From: Cheilinus undulatus
Taxonomy: Eukaryota; Chordata; Actinopteri; Labriformes; Labridae
NCBI RefSeq assembly: GCF_018320785.1
Contig: NC_054867.1
Span: 23,997,855 to 24,061,854 of the forward strand
Length of the DNA stretch: 64,000 bases
Reading direction: 5' to 3'
The notes beneath the pieces are model-generated. The model did no database searches. It had not been told where the DNA came from and was given only the letters and a program-made list of their open reading frames with translations. Of the stretch, positions 32,264 through 63,415 are shown piece after piece; position 1 is the first letter of the stretch, and every line of letters starts with the position of its first letter. The translations under genes and the position numbers were made by a program.

Positions 32264-33283
32264 ATGCATCTGGTACGTCTATTGTGCCGCCACAAGACAG
32301 CCCTTGTCATCGGCACTGTGTGCAGCTTTGCTGTCGTTCTGGTATTCTTGGCCAAATGTACCTCTGAAACTCTGAAACAGGGCCATCAGGATCCTCCAGG
32401 CCTTGCCCCTCGTGCAATTGCATTACAGTCCCATCAGGAACATCAGAATCCCCCCTCCCCATCCAAAGACTTTTCAGCAATGCTGGTGGTCCTCATCACA
32501 ACTGGACCAAAATACACAGAGAGAAGGAGTATCATCCGCAGCACCTGGCTGGCTAAGCGGGACTCTGATGTCCTGGCCATGTTTGTGGTGGGAACTCAAG
32601 GGCTTCCCAGTGAGGACCTACAGAACCTGAACACAGAGCAGGGTCGACACAAGGACCTGCTCTTACTGCCTGATTTGCGAGACTCTTATGAGAATTTAAC
32701 ACTCAAGCTGCTGCACATGTACTCCTGGCTGGACCAGAACGTAGAGTTTAAGTTTGTCCTCAAAGCAGATGATGACACATTTGCTCGCTTGGACCTCCTG
32801 AAGGATGAGCTTAAGGGGAAAGAGCCCAGCCGGTTGTACTGGGGCTTTTTCTCAGGGCGGGGACGGGTGAAAACAGCTGGAAAATGGCGTGAAAGCTCAT
32901 GGGAGCTCTGTGACTACTACCTTCCCTATGCACTGGGTGGGGGCTACATCCTCTCAGCGGACCTGGTGCATTATATTCACATAAACGTGGGTTACTTAAA
33001 AACCTGGCAGAGTGAGGATGTGTCACTGGGAGCCTGGCTGGCACCAGTGGATGTTCGGAGGACACATGACCCACGCTTTGACACAGAGTACAAATCGCGT
33101 GGTTGCAACAACAAATACTTGGTGACACATAAGCAGAGCTTGGAGGACATGTTAGAAAAACACCAGACTCTGCAGCGAGATGGCAGGCTCTGCAAAGAGG
33201 AAGTCAAGTTGCGATTGTCCTATATTTATGACTGGAGTGTCCCACCCTCACAGTGCTGCCAAAGGAAGGATGGCATTCCTTAA
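32264..33283 (+). CDS. b3galt6: Beta-1,3-galactosyltransferase 6 (galactosyltransferase II)
   Basis: One uninterrupted coding exon of 339 residues (human 329). The enzyme adds the second galactose of the GlcA-Gal-Gal-Xyl linker on proteoglycan cores, in the Golgi lumen. A type II membrane anchor lies at about 12-31, followed by a Pro-rich stem (to about 68). The GT31 domain starts at [22 protein letters not shown] (74-95 region). The metal and UDP-binding DxD is ADDD at 168-171, in [22 protein letters not shown] (222-231) and [12 protein letters not shown] (250-261) are the other GT31 hallmarks. NLT at 144-146 is a possible N-glycosylation site. The start is ATG 32264, 11 bases after a 3' splice site, in good context (CGCCATGC). 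The C-terminus CCQRKDGIP is family-like. Single-exon coding is normal for this gene. Confidence 0.97.
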   Translation: MHLVRLLCRHKTALVIGTVCSFAVVLVFLAKCTSETLKQGHQDPPGLAPRAIALQSHQEHQNPPSPSKDFSAMLVVLITTGPKYTERRSIIRSTWLAKRDSDVLAMFVVGTQGLPSEDLQNLNTEQGRHKDLLLLPDLRDSYENLTLKLLHMYSWLDQNVEFKFVLKADDDTFARLDLLKDELKGKEPSRLYWGFFSGRGRVKTAGKWRESSWELCDYYLPYALGGGYILSADLVHYIHINVGYLKTWQSEDVSLGAWLAPVDVRRTHDPRFDTEYKSRGCNNKYLVTHKQSLEDMLEKHQTLQRDGRLCKEEVKLRLSYIYDWSVPPSQCCQRKDGIP

Positions 33284-33885
33284 ATATGTTCTTTAAATGA
33301 GATTAAAGGTGCCATCTGTTTAATGACAGACTTCGCTGAAAAAGTAAAAAGCAAAAATGGTCAGTCAAGTCTTCATAGAGATACTGTTAAAGTTTTGTAA
33401 TGGACCCCAGACGTTAAAATATATGACTTGTAACTGCTGAAAATGTCATTTAAAATCTGGAAATACTTATTCTGATAGTGACAACAAACAATATGAATTT
33501 CACTACTATTTCTTGTTATATAAGGCCAGGCCATGCTCTGCCCTTCCTTTCAGCTAAAACTATTTTAGACCTTGTTTTTAATTATTTTAAGTTTCCATTT
33601 TCAATTTGAATCTGTTCACACAGAAGCTCTGTGTGGACATGTGTTCATATATCTTTTTTTCTACACTAGGTCAATTTTGTTTACTTTCTCAAGATCTTGA
33701 TGTATGTACTGCAGGATTACAACACTGGTTGTCCAGCAGATTAATTTCAGTTGGTTGCTCTAAAACTGTGGAAATGAGCTGGGGAAATCATTGTTATCTC
33801 AAAATAAGGACATCGATATTTGAGATGTCAAAAAAATTGCTTGTAAATCAAGGAGTAAAATAAATTGTAGGGATGCAGATCTACT

Positions 33886-34416
33886 TAAAAGGGGCATATT
33901 TTACCCTTTTAAGACAAGTTTTTACTGGTCTCAGAGGTCCCCAAAACATGCCTGTGAAGTTTGTTGCAGTAAAAACACTCCAGTATTAGATTTTTGCATG
34001 TTTTTCATAAAAACTTTCTGTTACAGCCCTTCTCAGAACGAGCTGTTTCTGTGTCTGTGGCTTTAAATATTAATGAGCTATCTGACTCCCTGACCGCGCC
34101 CCTCTCAGGAGATGGATGTGGCTCTCCTGATCCTCTCAGCTGGCAGCTGAGAAAAATATCAGGATAGGAGGGCAGATCTTTCTTCCAAGCGAGGAGGGCC
34201 AACCACACCTGGAGGCAGTGCTAACTCCCCACATAACATCATGAGGGGAAATAATCTGAGATTGGCTCATTTTAGCACACATTTTCTGAAAGGTGGAGAA
34301 AGACGGGGAGGGTTTGAATTTTTCTGGTACGTGAGGGAACTGTGGACAGGCCAGGGGCACATATTTTTGTTAGAAAAGCCCCAAAAAGTGATTTTGCATA
34401 ATATGTCCCCTTTTAG
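33886..34416. mobile_element. MITE, fuller copy of the AAAGGGGACATATTTT family
   Basis: Left end TTAAAAGGGGCATATTTTAC and right end GCATAATATGTCCCCTTTTA are inverted repeats. Positions 33886-34010 match 12284-12410 almost base for base, and both right ends match, so the two are copies of one family. About 530 bases, non-coding. Confidence 0.8.
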
Positions 34417-37400
34417 ACATGTTTTGAGCCACACCTGGAAATGACTGTGACACTTCTTGTTTTTTGCTTTACGGAATTAAATAAGTCCCATGGAATCTTG
34501 AAAAATTGCTTGTGAAAATGAATTCAAGATGTGATTGTCAAAAAATCTATTTTTTAATGACTGTGCAGAGAACAGGTAATTTAACAGAGTTGTATCTTCA
34601 AGAGAATGTGATTCTAAACAGTATAAAACCTTCAGCAATGATGTCCAACTAGTTTTGCATCTTTGCCGTAGTGATAGAGAATTAGCTCAAGAAATTCCCC
34701 CTTAAGCCTTGTGTTGTACAGGTGAACTCCTTTGGCCTCGTTACGTGGACCCTTGTTGACGTGCTCCTTCAGTCATACTGGTGGCCTCATCTTCCCTGTC
34801 TGCACTTTTCCTGCTGTTCCTCTTACTAAATACTTTCCAAGACTATGAACTATGTTTTAAGGTTGTTTAATTGTAAAAGAGAATCCAGGGTAACACTGAT
34901 GGGACATTTTTTTACACATTTATTGTGAAAGCAATTTTGTATTTTATTTATTGTTAATTTATTCTGCAGAAAATACAAACACACTGGTATTGATTTGGGA
35001 CAGAAGCACGGTAGCTGCTGTTGCTGCTAGTGATTCAACTTCATATTTATAAACTGCTCCGGGGAAGAGAAATGTTTGCTTTTTCACTGTAAAACTTTGC
35101 CTTTACGGTACACAAGGCGTCATGTGTTTGAGAGTGCACTGAATGTGTAAGAGAAATGTCTGAATGTGGTTTATTCAACAGGCCTTCTTTTTCCTGATAC
35201 TGGAGCGTATGTGAATAGTTTGATGGCTTTTACAGGCACCAGTGACTCTTACAGATGTGTTTTCTGAGATATGGTATTAAGATGTTTTGTGTTTTTTGTT
35301 TGCAGCTCTGCACAGATTCAGATGAACAAACAGCTGGCACTTTATCACTTTTTGAAAATAGAGCGTTAATTTCAAGGTCCATGGATATTCAATGTTGCAT
35401 TTCTTTATCTTCCGCATGAACGTTTCCTCTGGATTTCAACAGCTGTGTCCAGCAATGTTTAAAGAGGTATGAAATGTTGGGAGCAAAAAAGAAAACTGTT
35501 ACTTCTGCTCAGTTTTGTGAAGAACAGAATTGAGTTTTCACACCGTAACGGATTTGCAGATTTTTATTTGGTACAAGTCAAGTCTCAGTGTTTGTTTTCT
35601 GTAAATGGACTGTCTTCAATGTTTTATTAAAACCTATAAATGTATTGTTGTGACTCTTGATGTGAATTAGGTATCAAAGTCAGATGCACCCAGGTTATCA
35701 AATTAGAAACAGAATTGTTTCCAAGGATTGATGCAAACAAAGCAGGGGCCTGAAATATTTCTCTTAAAGTTTGTCTGACACGTTTTGATCATTTAAAATC
35801 TGAAAAAGCTGACAATCAAAGATGAATCCCCTCTTAACTGACAAATGCTTGTCTAAACTCTATGTAGTATTCACTTCTTCTTTTCCAGCTAGCACTGAAA
35901 GATGGGAAACATCTGTGTGAACATCCAAGGTTGTGCATTTACCAATACACACAACACCCTTATGCAACAAGAAAGACTTAATAAAAAATATCTACCCTGA
36001 CAACAGCATACAAATTCCTTCCCAAAGTGCCATTTTGCAATTGATTCAGATAATTTAGAACACCAATGCTTTAGGGAAAAATATGAAAATGAAGTGAAAG
36101 CACTGATTTCTGTTGAAAGATTAGCTGTGATCTCTAGCAAGGTGTTGATGCTTTAACATGGTCAATGTTAAACAAACCTAAGAGGATTCTCTGACTTGAG
36201 ACAGGAAGTAAATAAAGTGCCGATCAGGAAATCTGGAGAGCTGTTATTGTACTAAAATGTTACTACATGGTAGAAGTGAAAGGATACTGAACGATCTACT
36301 TAAAGGTTATTTATTTACATGTATCTGATGAGGAACGGCAGGCGCTGTGCCCAGTATTATCACACCTCCTGTGGCAGAGTTGCAGCCCTTGATGAAGGGC
36401 TGCAACCATCACGCCAGCAATCATGGAAAAATAAGTCACAATAGATGATCATTATTTCATTAACTCTACATGTAGAGGCTGCAGTGTGAGATCATGCTTC
36501 GGGCACTTTTTTATTCCAGTTTTGCCATTTTGGAGCATATTTTTTCTCTTTGTTTTGAAAAAGGAGTTTACAATAGTGTATTGTATGATTAGCTGAGAGG
36601 AAAATAAAATACCAACAAACCCAATTTAGTTTTAGCAGCTCTAGCTCAATCTAGCCATGTGTGTAGATGATCTGTTTTTAATGCTACTCTTAGGTCTGTA
36701 ATCTATCTTGTATCTATTTGAGTTGCATAATAGAGTTACATAGCTGCCTTGAAATTATAGTTGAGATCAAAATAAAAGATGCACAGTTGTGGAAACAAGC
36801 ATAGAATCAAGCGGATTAAGCAGGTGCAAAGTGTTAATACAACAGAGTGATGACATATGATGTTGCTTTTGATGCAAAATAAAAAAACAACAACAGAAAA
36901 TAGGGAAAAAAGGAGTAGGTCTTATTGTAAATAATTGTACTCAGTCCATTACAGACAAAGATATGCAAATTTAGAAACATGTACAATGTGGAGAGCAAAT
37001 GTTCATGTAATAAAAAGAGGAATTACGCATTGCCGCACTCTTACTCAGTTCTACCTGAACATCAAGTTATTCAGACAGAAAGCACTTTGAAATGGCTGGT
37101 TGTATATGCAAAGTGCTCTGTTTTTGAGCTCTAGGAATGGATAAGGGTGGCTTTATCATCACATTGACTCATTGTAATCATGGTGGAATCTCATTTTAAT
37201 CCCAAATTTGTCTCACGGTACAGCCAAGGAGTATTTTGGTTCAGAACTGAAGCAGAAATAAGACTGTTTGAAATGTATTTCTTGTCCTCCATGGGTGTTG
37301 CCTCCTTGCACACACATTAAGGCAAAGAAAATGTGTTTTTTAATCCCTCAATGTATTTTTTGTTAAATTGTTTGAGTTACATAATATTCTATGAGGGTAA

Positions 37401-37599
37401 ATCCCAACAAAAAGGAAATTTTATTCTCTGAAACATACAGAATAATCACAGATCTATGTTTTTTTAATAGAGCATATAATACAGTAATATAAATATATGA
37501 CATTTAAACTGCACATTTTGATGATCAGTGACAGCAATTTGTGGATTTTTTTTAATTGAGGTCCAATATACTGTTGCAACATATGAACCGATAAGAACC

Positions 37600-37812
37600 A
37601 TACATTCCACTAGGTGGCAGTAATGCTGTAATGACAACAACAAATCTTAAACAGAAAAGAAGATGCTAAACTAACGAAACCGGAAATGTCAACCGAATGA
37701 CTGCGAATCGAAGTGGCTGCATTAACTATATTTTCCCTTTGTAATACATGATGAAATGCTAATTTAAAAGATAAAGGAGTGATACAACATCGTCTCAGAG
37801 CAAACAGCGAAT
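37600..37812 (+). promoter_or_regulatory. tmem167b: tmem167b proximal promoter / 5' UTR
   Basis: Immediately upstream of the start codon the sequence rises in CpG content (AACCGGAAATG at about 37678 contains a consensus ETS site, CCGGAAAT). No TATA box in the usual place. Typical of a housekeeping promoter. The transcript start is not determinable by eye. Confidence 0.45.
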
Positions 37813-40332
37813 ATGACAAATGGTAGGTTTGCTGTGTTATGCTAGTAGCTATGCGGGGGTAGCTGCAGATGTTAGTTAGGCTAACACTGAAGCTAGGTTA
37901 GCTGTAGACGTGGCCCAGGGCTGCGCTGTGTGTAGCACCTAAACAAATTATTCTCAACTACTTTTGAAAACTACATTTCAGCTTTAGCCCACGGTTTGCC
38001 ATCTTCTCTCAAAGTATGTTGTCTTTAAACCTTTTGTGCTGATATTACTGTGTTCAGAGAAGCTAGAATGTTTCTTGCTAACTAGCTTTGGCAAACGTCA
38101 GGTTTTAGGAGCTAATGCTAGAATCATAATTTCACAGATAACAAGATAAGACAAGGAATAAAGGTGGTGGCAGGGAAGTGACAGTAACTCCTCAGTTCAT
38201 CTCTTTAAAATGTGTTGTCTTTTGCCGTTGTGCGTAATTATTGGGGTTGGTACAACTTCAAGCCACTCGAGACTTGGAGTCAACATCACTGCTTGTGAAT
38301 GTGACTGGGTTGAAAAGCAGCAGCAGAATATTTAAATACTTTAGAAATATTGGACATACTGACGGAAGCAGCAGAAAAATAAACGTCTTTCTCTGTAACT
38401 ATTTAGTCAGAGCAGTTCAGAAGGTAAGCGTGCTGAACTACGGGTTGTATAGCTGTATTGCATTTTCCTGAGGAAATCAGAAAGAATTGATGGTGAATAC
38501 ATGTATTTGTTGCTCCTTTTTCTACTGTTAAATAGTGGAGGTAGTCTGTCTTTATATACTTAACAGCTATCACAAAGAGTAGCATATCTATTAATGCCTC
38601 AAGAATCACTTAATTCTACAGCCCCTTCTTTCTTATTCCTATTTTATATAGATAGATCTTGTTTAATTTGATTTTCTCTCCAAGACGTGGCTTATATATT
38701 TTGCCCTGTGAAAAGGTGAGTAATTATTCAGTCAACTTACTAGAACAACAGACTTTTGATGTTGCAGATTAACTTTAGGCAGCCATTAGAGCATTTTAGA
38801 GCAAGAGTAACCATTTAATCCCATCTTTCCTTCCAACATCAGCCACATCGCTGAATGAGCCTACACCGAACCTGACCCTGGTCGATTTAATCTAGTCACA
38901 ATATCTTACTCTTTAGTTTTTATTTATAATTCAGAATTTTTCAATCTCTAGTCTTTTATTTGTATTCTTTTCTCAGAATAAGACAATAGATATTATATTT
39001 TATTGTATTGTATTTTTATGCTTTATCTGGTGTGTTTTATATATGTGTACATTGCATGGAGTTTTTTGTTTGTTTGTTTTCTTTTCACTTTGGCTCATGG
39101 AGATTTCCCCTTAGGAACAATAACATAACCAATCTAATTTAATCTACGCTACTAATCTACTCATTTCCTGTTTTAACAGTGTATTCTTTCGATGGCATCC
39201 TGGTATTTGGGCTGCTGTTCATCTGCACTTGTGCGTACCTTAAAAAGGTCCCTCGACTCAACAGCTGGCTGCTGTCAGAGAAGAAAGGAGTGTGGGGTGT
39301 TTTCTACAAAGGTACTTAAATAAAGATTAAAACTTGTCCTTAGTAATAAGAAATGCCTATGCTATGGTAACTAACAATTAATTTGATAAAGATTTAAGAA
39401 AATGGAAGATGTCAATAGTGTGTTTGGTCATTTTCTGTCAGTTGAAGATAAAGCTACCTTTCACAGTGCAGAAGGGTTAGGGATGCAACTGGAGAAAATA
39501 TGTGTTAGTCACCCATCATTGATTATCTCGGCTTTAATCTCATCAAGATGATATAGCTGAAACATCTACAGAGTTTAGCCTAGTACTATGTATTTTTCAT
39601 GATGACAATGTATTGCAGCACCTTAACCAGTGAATAAAATAACTTCTAACCTACCTTGTTTTTGTTTTTTTTAATGTGTGTAACGTTGTTTAAAAACCTC
39701 AATGGTCACTTTTAATTGAAGCAGACTGTAGAATGATTCAGTGCAAACTTAACGATCAAAAGCTTACGTGTTCTTTGAACTTGATTAAAAAAAAAACAAC
39801 AGCTCTTGCATACATAATCATTTTGACATATCATAGACGTAAAGTAAAAGCTTTATGGCTCATTAGTATCTGGTCATGTGTGTCTTTATAATTCAACGGA
39901 CCTTAGCTGTAATGAAGTTGTTAGTGCCATATGTTCTGTTCCTACCATAGCGAGGACTTTTGCCTTTGGTGTAAAGTCACATGTGGAGGTAAACTCCCAA
40001 AAATCTAAACTAAAAATCAGAGCTTTGATATCAGTTTTGTTTATTGGTTTTTTTTCAACAGCAGTAAATACTGTAAGTCTACATATTTACAGACTACATT
40101 CTCTTGTTAAAGCTTCATGTTTACACCACTCACCTAACGCATTGATAACACATCTGACATGGTTCACTGTACTTGTGTTGATCTATGTTTTTTATTTGGG
40201 ACATTTTTTTTCTTCACTTATAATTTTAATCCTCTTTTTTTCTTCCCAGCTGCAATAATTGGGACACGGCTTCACATCGCTGTGGCAGTATCCTGTTTGG
40301 CCATGGCTTTCTACATTGTCTTTTTAAAATGA
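37813..40332 (+). CDS. tmem167b: Protein kish-B (TMEM167B)
   Basis: Coding exons 37813-37822 (only ATG ACA AAT G), 39180-39311 and 40250-40332, all GT-AG, giving 74 residues, the same length as human kish-B. The protein starts [17 protein letters not shown] and has two hydrophobic segments (about 8-26 and 51-72) around a hydrophilic loop with [19 protein letters not shown]. Kish proteins are small Golgi-membrane proteins implicated in the early secretory pathway. The B form rather than A is clear from [11 protein letters not shown] and [16 protein letters not shown] at about 40717 is a candidate poly(A) signal. The very short first exon makes the gene easy to miss by ORF search. Confidence 0.96.
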
Positions 40333-43199
40333 TAGATTGAGAATGGACTGGAGAAGACTAGCTTGGTGCTGGCTGGGGATGGACCCATCTCTGTGGTCAT
40401 GTGCTAATAATCCTTGTTGTGGGACATCTCTTGGATTACATGACTGATGAAACCTCAAAGGCCCTGTTGGGTGGCCCCATGTGGAAGACTAGCCGGTGCT
40501 GCCCCCTTCTGGTGACTGGGTACATAACTCTTCCCTTAGTGATGTGTGTGCACTACAGACATGAAGGGCATCCCGAATATACTCCACAGGGAGCCTGCCG
40601 GGTCACATGTCATCATTCTGTTGTACCGTAACACTGTTTATTGTCTCCATCCACAACCCATGAATATTTATAATGAAGGATGCAGAGGATATGGGGGCAG
40701 TGTGTGTGCACAACTAATTAAAGCTGTATACAACCTGAAAGTAGCCTAGCTGTATATATTTGGAATATGACCAATAGAGATTTGCCAGGTTATGTGTGAT
40801 CAAACTGAAATTGATCAATTCTGCTTGCTCCCAGCTGTGCTGTTTTATCTGTCACTTCTGTTAAGGTTTGAGGGGGAAGAGAAACAAAGCTAATATATGA
40901 AGATGCTATTGTGTACATCATATTTTCCATTTTTTGCATAACTCATCTTTACTTAACAGTGCTATTTGGCATTTCTTAAACTTTGTTTTAAGTTTGAAAT
41001 AAGCATTTTGCCCAGGCATATGCTGCTTTTACTTTATTATAAAAGATAACATATTTTATATGTCAAGTTGTTACAAATGAAACTGTTGGTCATGTTGGTA
41101 TCAAAGTTACAATTGTAGGACACTGAAGAAAGAAAAGTAATGTGTCACTTTGTCATGTAAATTGGATAACAGACATGCCTGAAGATTTAAATGCAATGCC
41201 ACATGATTTTCATGCAATCTCAATTACATTCTATAACTTAAGGTTAATTTCTGCCACTTTGTTTTTTTTTTAATTTTTTAAAGAAAGATGTTTGGGGAAA
41301 GGGATGCAATGCAATTTTAAGTAAAATATTAATCAGACAATTTCTGTGTCTTCATCTTTATAACAAAGTAAGATCAAAATTGATATTCACAGTCTTAACA
41401 GGTCATCCCATGCCACTAGAGTTTTTGTAGCTTTGGTGTAGTAGATTATTTTTTGCAACAGTTGATAGAACACAAAAGTTGCTCAGAATAATTAAATATG
41501 ATGTACTTCTCTGAAATTAATACTTTAGGTCATTTTTGGTTGTTAGACTCTGAGTCATGCAGACAAACCCCAGAGACATCCCCACTGTGTTTTAGTCCCC
41601 ATCATGGTGGGCTTACTGTACATTTGATCATGTTGACATAATTTCCACTTAACAAAGCTTTTAGTGAAAGAGTCAAACACCTCTGTTGGTCACTTAAAGC
41701 CATTCAAACTTAGTTTGCCTTTTTCTTTGTACTAAGTTCCTAAAAAGAGACCAAGTGTAATTGAGGTTTATCTCCCTGGGACTTGGCTGTAGTTCCTGTA
41801 TGCAGTAATGCTGATCTCACCCTGATCTCCCGTTTCAGACTGGGAGCGTGTTTTGCTGCTTGCGTGTGTCGCGCGTGTCAGCTCCGGCTCCTGCCGGTGC
41901 GGCTTTCACACAGGGCGCGAGTTTACTGCGTGTCAGCCACATTTTCCTGCTCTCAAAGCCCTGTCCTTCTTTACGAGTTTTACCTGAATAACCCCCCTTA
42001 CAAGCTTATTGATTCAGCGTATTGCGGAAGTTTGTCGGGAACTATTCAAAACAAAAGCATTCTGTACAAGTGAAAGGAGTTTCTCTACAGAACTACTAAA
42101 CCGGGCTTTTACTTTGAAAAGCACAAACCAGAAAGGCATTTATACTGTGTTTATCTTTCCCGTGACATATTCAACCAGCGTGGGGACATAAAGCTTCACT
42201 AATAGTTGCCCTTTAGAGAACAACTTTATCAAACAGGCGCATTTAAGCTTGTGGCCTTCCTCAGGGTTATCAAGACACATTGTAAACATATTCTATGTGC
42301 ATATTTGCCACAACGACGTAAATATGGCTCTCTATTTATCATTTTCCTGTCTAATATGGTCCACAGCCACATGCGGTGCGCAGAAAAAAAAAGCGAGACT
42401 TCGAATCTCTCAACCCTCCGAAACTTTTCGTACTTTTTCCGCTAATAGCCATGCTACAAACGCCCAAGAAAGAAAACATGACTCTGTAAGACATGTGGAG
42501 ATGTCTTACAGAGTCATGTTTTCTTTCTTTTTTAATTAATTTATTTTACTGCCCTATTACATGCACACTTCCATTTGACTTGATGTCATAGAAAAACCAC
42601 AGATCTTATTGATAAGATAAACAATGTCTTTGTCCAAATCAAGATCTTAAAAATAAAAGCACAGAAATGGAATCAAGCCATGATATTTATGGCTGTTTTC
42701 TCTACTACAATGACATTTTTCTTCACATGATGTAAGGCCTTGTCTGTGTGATTATTTACAAAGATACTAATTTATAAAACACTTAGAAAAAGGATTGCAT
42801 TCCTTGCCCCACCTTAATTACACACAAATGATTTTTATATGTGTCAATAATTATGCAGCTCATGAAATATGCCAGGATTTCTAGGAATGTTCTGCACCAA
42901 AGAGAAAATATCAGTACTTAATGTGAAATTATTTTATAATCATTATATTGAAGGGCTTATAATTAAATTGCCTCAAAATTTTTTAACCAATCAAAAATAT
43001 AAAGGCATCTTCGTGATGAAGTTGTCAATCAGTGTGTTATTTTGCATATTTTGATGCTTTTATGCTGGATTGTTTACGCCTGATTAGTAGGGGCTTTATT
43101 AGTTCGCTTTCTTTTAACACGGGTGTGCATATAAATTACCCATGAGTCATTCAAACAGGCTAAACATGTTATGTGACCGACAGAGGGAGATTCCCACTC

Positions 43200-43200
<1 letters not shown>
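40333..43200. other. tmem167b 3' flank and intergenic space to mapk14
   Basis: 40333-41750 is probable 3' UTR and AT-rich flank. 41780-42465 is a GC- and CpG-richer island of unknown nature. 42466-42529 is a perfect hairpin. 42530-43130 is AT-rich with nothing recognised. Confidence 0.5.
42466..42529. repeat. Perfect inverted repeat, 29-bp arms, 6-base loop
   Basis: Arm 42466-42494 is the exact reverse complement of 42501-42529; the loop is GTGGAG. The arms contain ACATGACTCTGTAAGACAT. No transposon ends are evident around it. Confidence 0.95.
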
Positions 43201-62132
<18,932 letters not shown>

Positions 62133-62805
62133 GTAAGTAAAATTTTTCTCACCCTTGACCCCTTGTCTTTAAGATTTTCCTCCATCTCTACTACTCAGTT
62201 TGTTTCTCAGTCTCCCTCTGTTCAAAAGAAAAGCTTTAAGACAGCAGATGACTGCAGCATTAACATCATAATGAAACTGGGTTTACAAACTAGTCGTAGT
62301 TATTCTCCTCATGACTTGAATGAAGTCATCCATGTAGCAGGTTTCACCAAGGTGAATGTAGGGTGGACATGTGCACCACACACATCACTGGTAGTCTCCA
62401 TGGTAACAGCCATCTGGCAGTCTCTGGGGCTACAGTGTCTATGTGTGTACAGAATACTCAATCAGCGTCCTTGAATTCTCCACACGCTGTGGCGTCATCA
62501 GCATGTTGCACATTTGTGGAAATGTGAGATTGAGCTACACAAACATGTTAGCAGGCTTACACATCATTGAAGTTATACATCAAATATTTCTGGCATTTTT
62601 CTTGTGCTCGTTAGTAAATGGGGGTGTGACGAGACACTTAAATCATGAGATGATTTTACACTGTTTTTGAACTTTGATAGCAGAATATATGACGAGAAAA
62701 TGTTTCTTTAAATCAAGTAAAACACATAAAATTCAAAGTTTGCAAGTCCATTTTAAAAAGCTTCAACTTTTAACCCTCTTGTACTCATCATCACAGTGAA
62801 TATAC

Positions 62806-63415
62806 ACTCACTGGCCACTTTATTAGGTACACCTGTTCAATTGCGTGTTAACACAAATAGCTAATCAGCCAATCATGGCAGCAACTCAGTGCATTTAGGC
62901 ATGTAGATATGGTCAAGACTAAGCTGCTGAAGTTCAAACTGAGCATCAGAATGAGGAAGAGAGGGGGTTTTAGTGACTTTGAACATGGCATGATTGTTGG
63001 TGTCAGACAGGCTGGTCTGATGAGTTTCAATTTCAGCTGCAAGATTCAGATGGTAGGATCAGAATTTGGCATAAACAACATGAAAGCATGGATCCACCCT
63101 GCTTTGTATCAACAGTTCAGGCTGCTGCTGGTAGTGTTATGGTGTAAGGGATAATTTTTTTGGCATAGTCTGAGCCCCTTAGTACCAATTAAGCATCATT
63201 TAAACCTACCTGAGTTGTTACTGACCATGTCTATCCTTTATGACCACAGTGTACCCATCATCTGACGGCTACTTCCAGCATGATAATGCACCATGTCACG
63301 AAGCTCAGATCTTGTCAAAATGGTTTCTTGAACATGAAAATAGCTGATTGAACACGGCTGTACTCCAGTGGCCTCCACAGTCACCAGATTTCAATCCAGC
63401 AGAGCTGGGGGCTGT
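62806..63415 (+). mobile_element. Tc1/mariner-like DNA transposon remnant
   Basis: The left end CACTGGCCACTTTATTAGGT and the following block through CATGTAGATATGGTCAAGAC are a familiar fish Tc1-like end and 5' region. The transposase reads in pieces: KRGGFSDFEHGMIVGVRQAG (about 62965), then at 63278-63410 HDNAPCHEAQILSKWFLEHE and LQWPPQSPDFNPAE, the DDE-domain block. The copy has an internal deletion and stops. It lies in mapk14 intron 3. Confidence 0.85.

Larger units (their letters stand above)
33284..37812. other. b3galt6 3' flank and intergenic space to tmem167b
   Basis: ATTAAA at about 33302 and AAATAAAT near 33857 are candidate b3galt6 poly(A) signals; the MITE at 33886-34416 follows directly. 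From 34.4 to 37.5 kb the sequence is AT-rich, with no exon signal I can support. A 12-bp perfect hairpin lies at 36379-36406. The last 200 bases before 37813 are the tmem167b promoter and 5' UTR. Confidence 0.55.
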
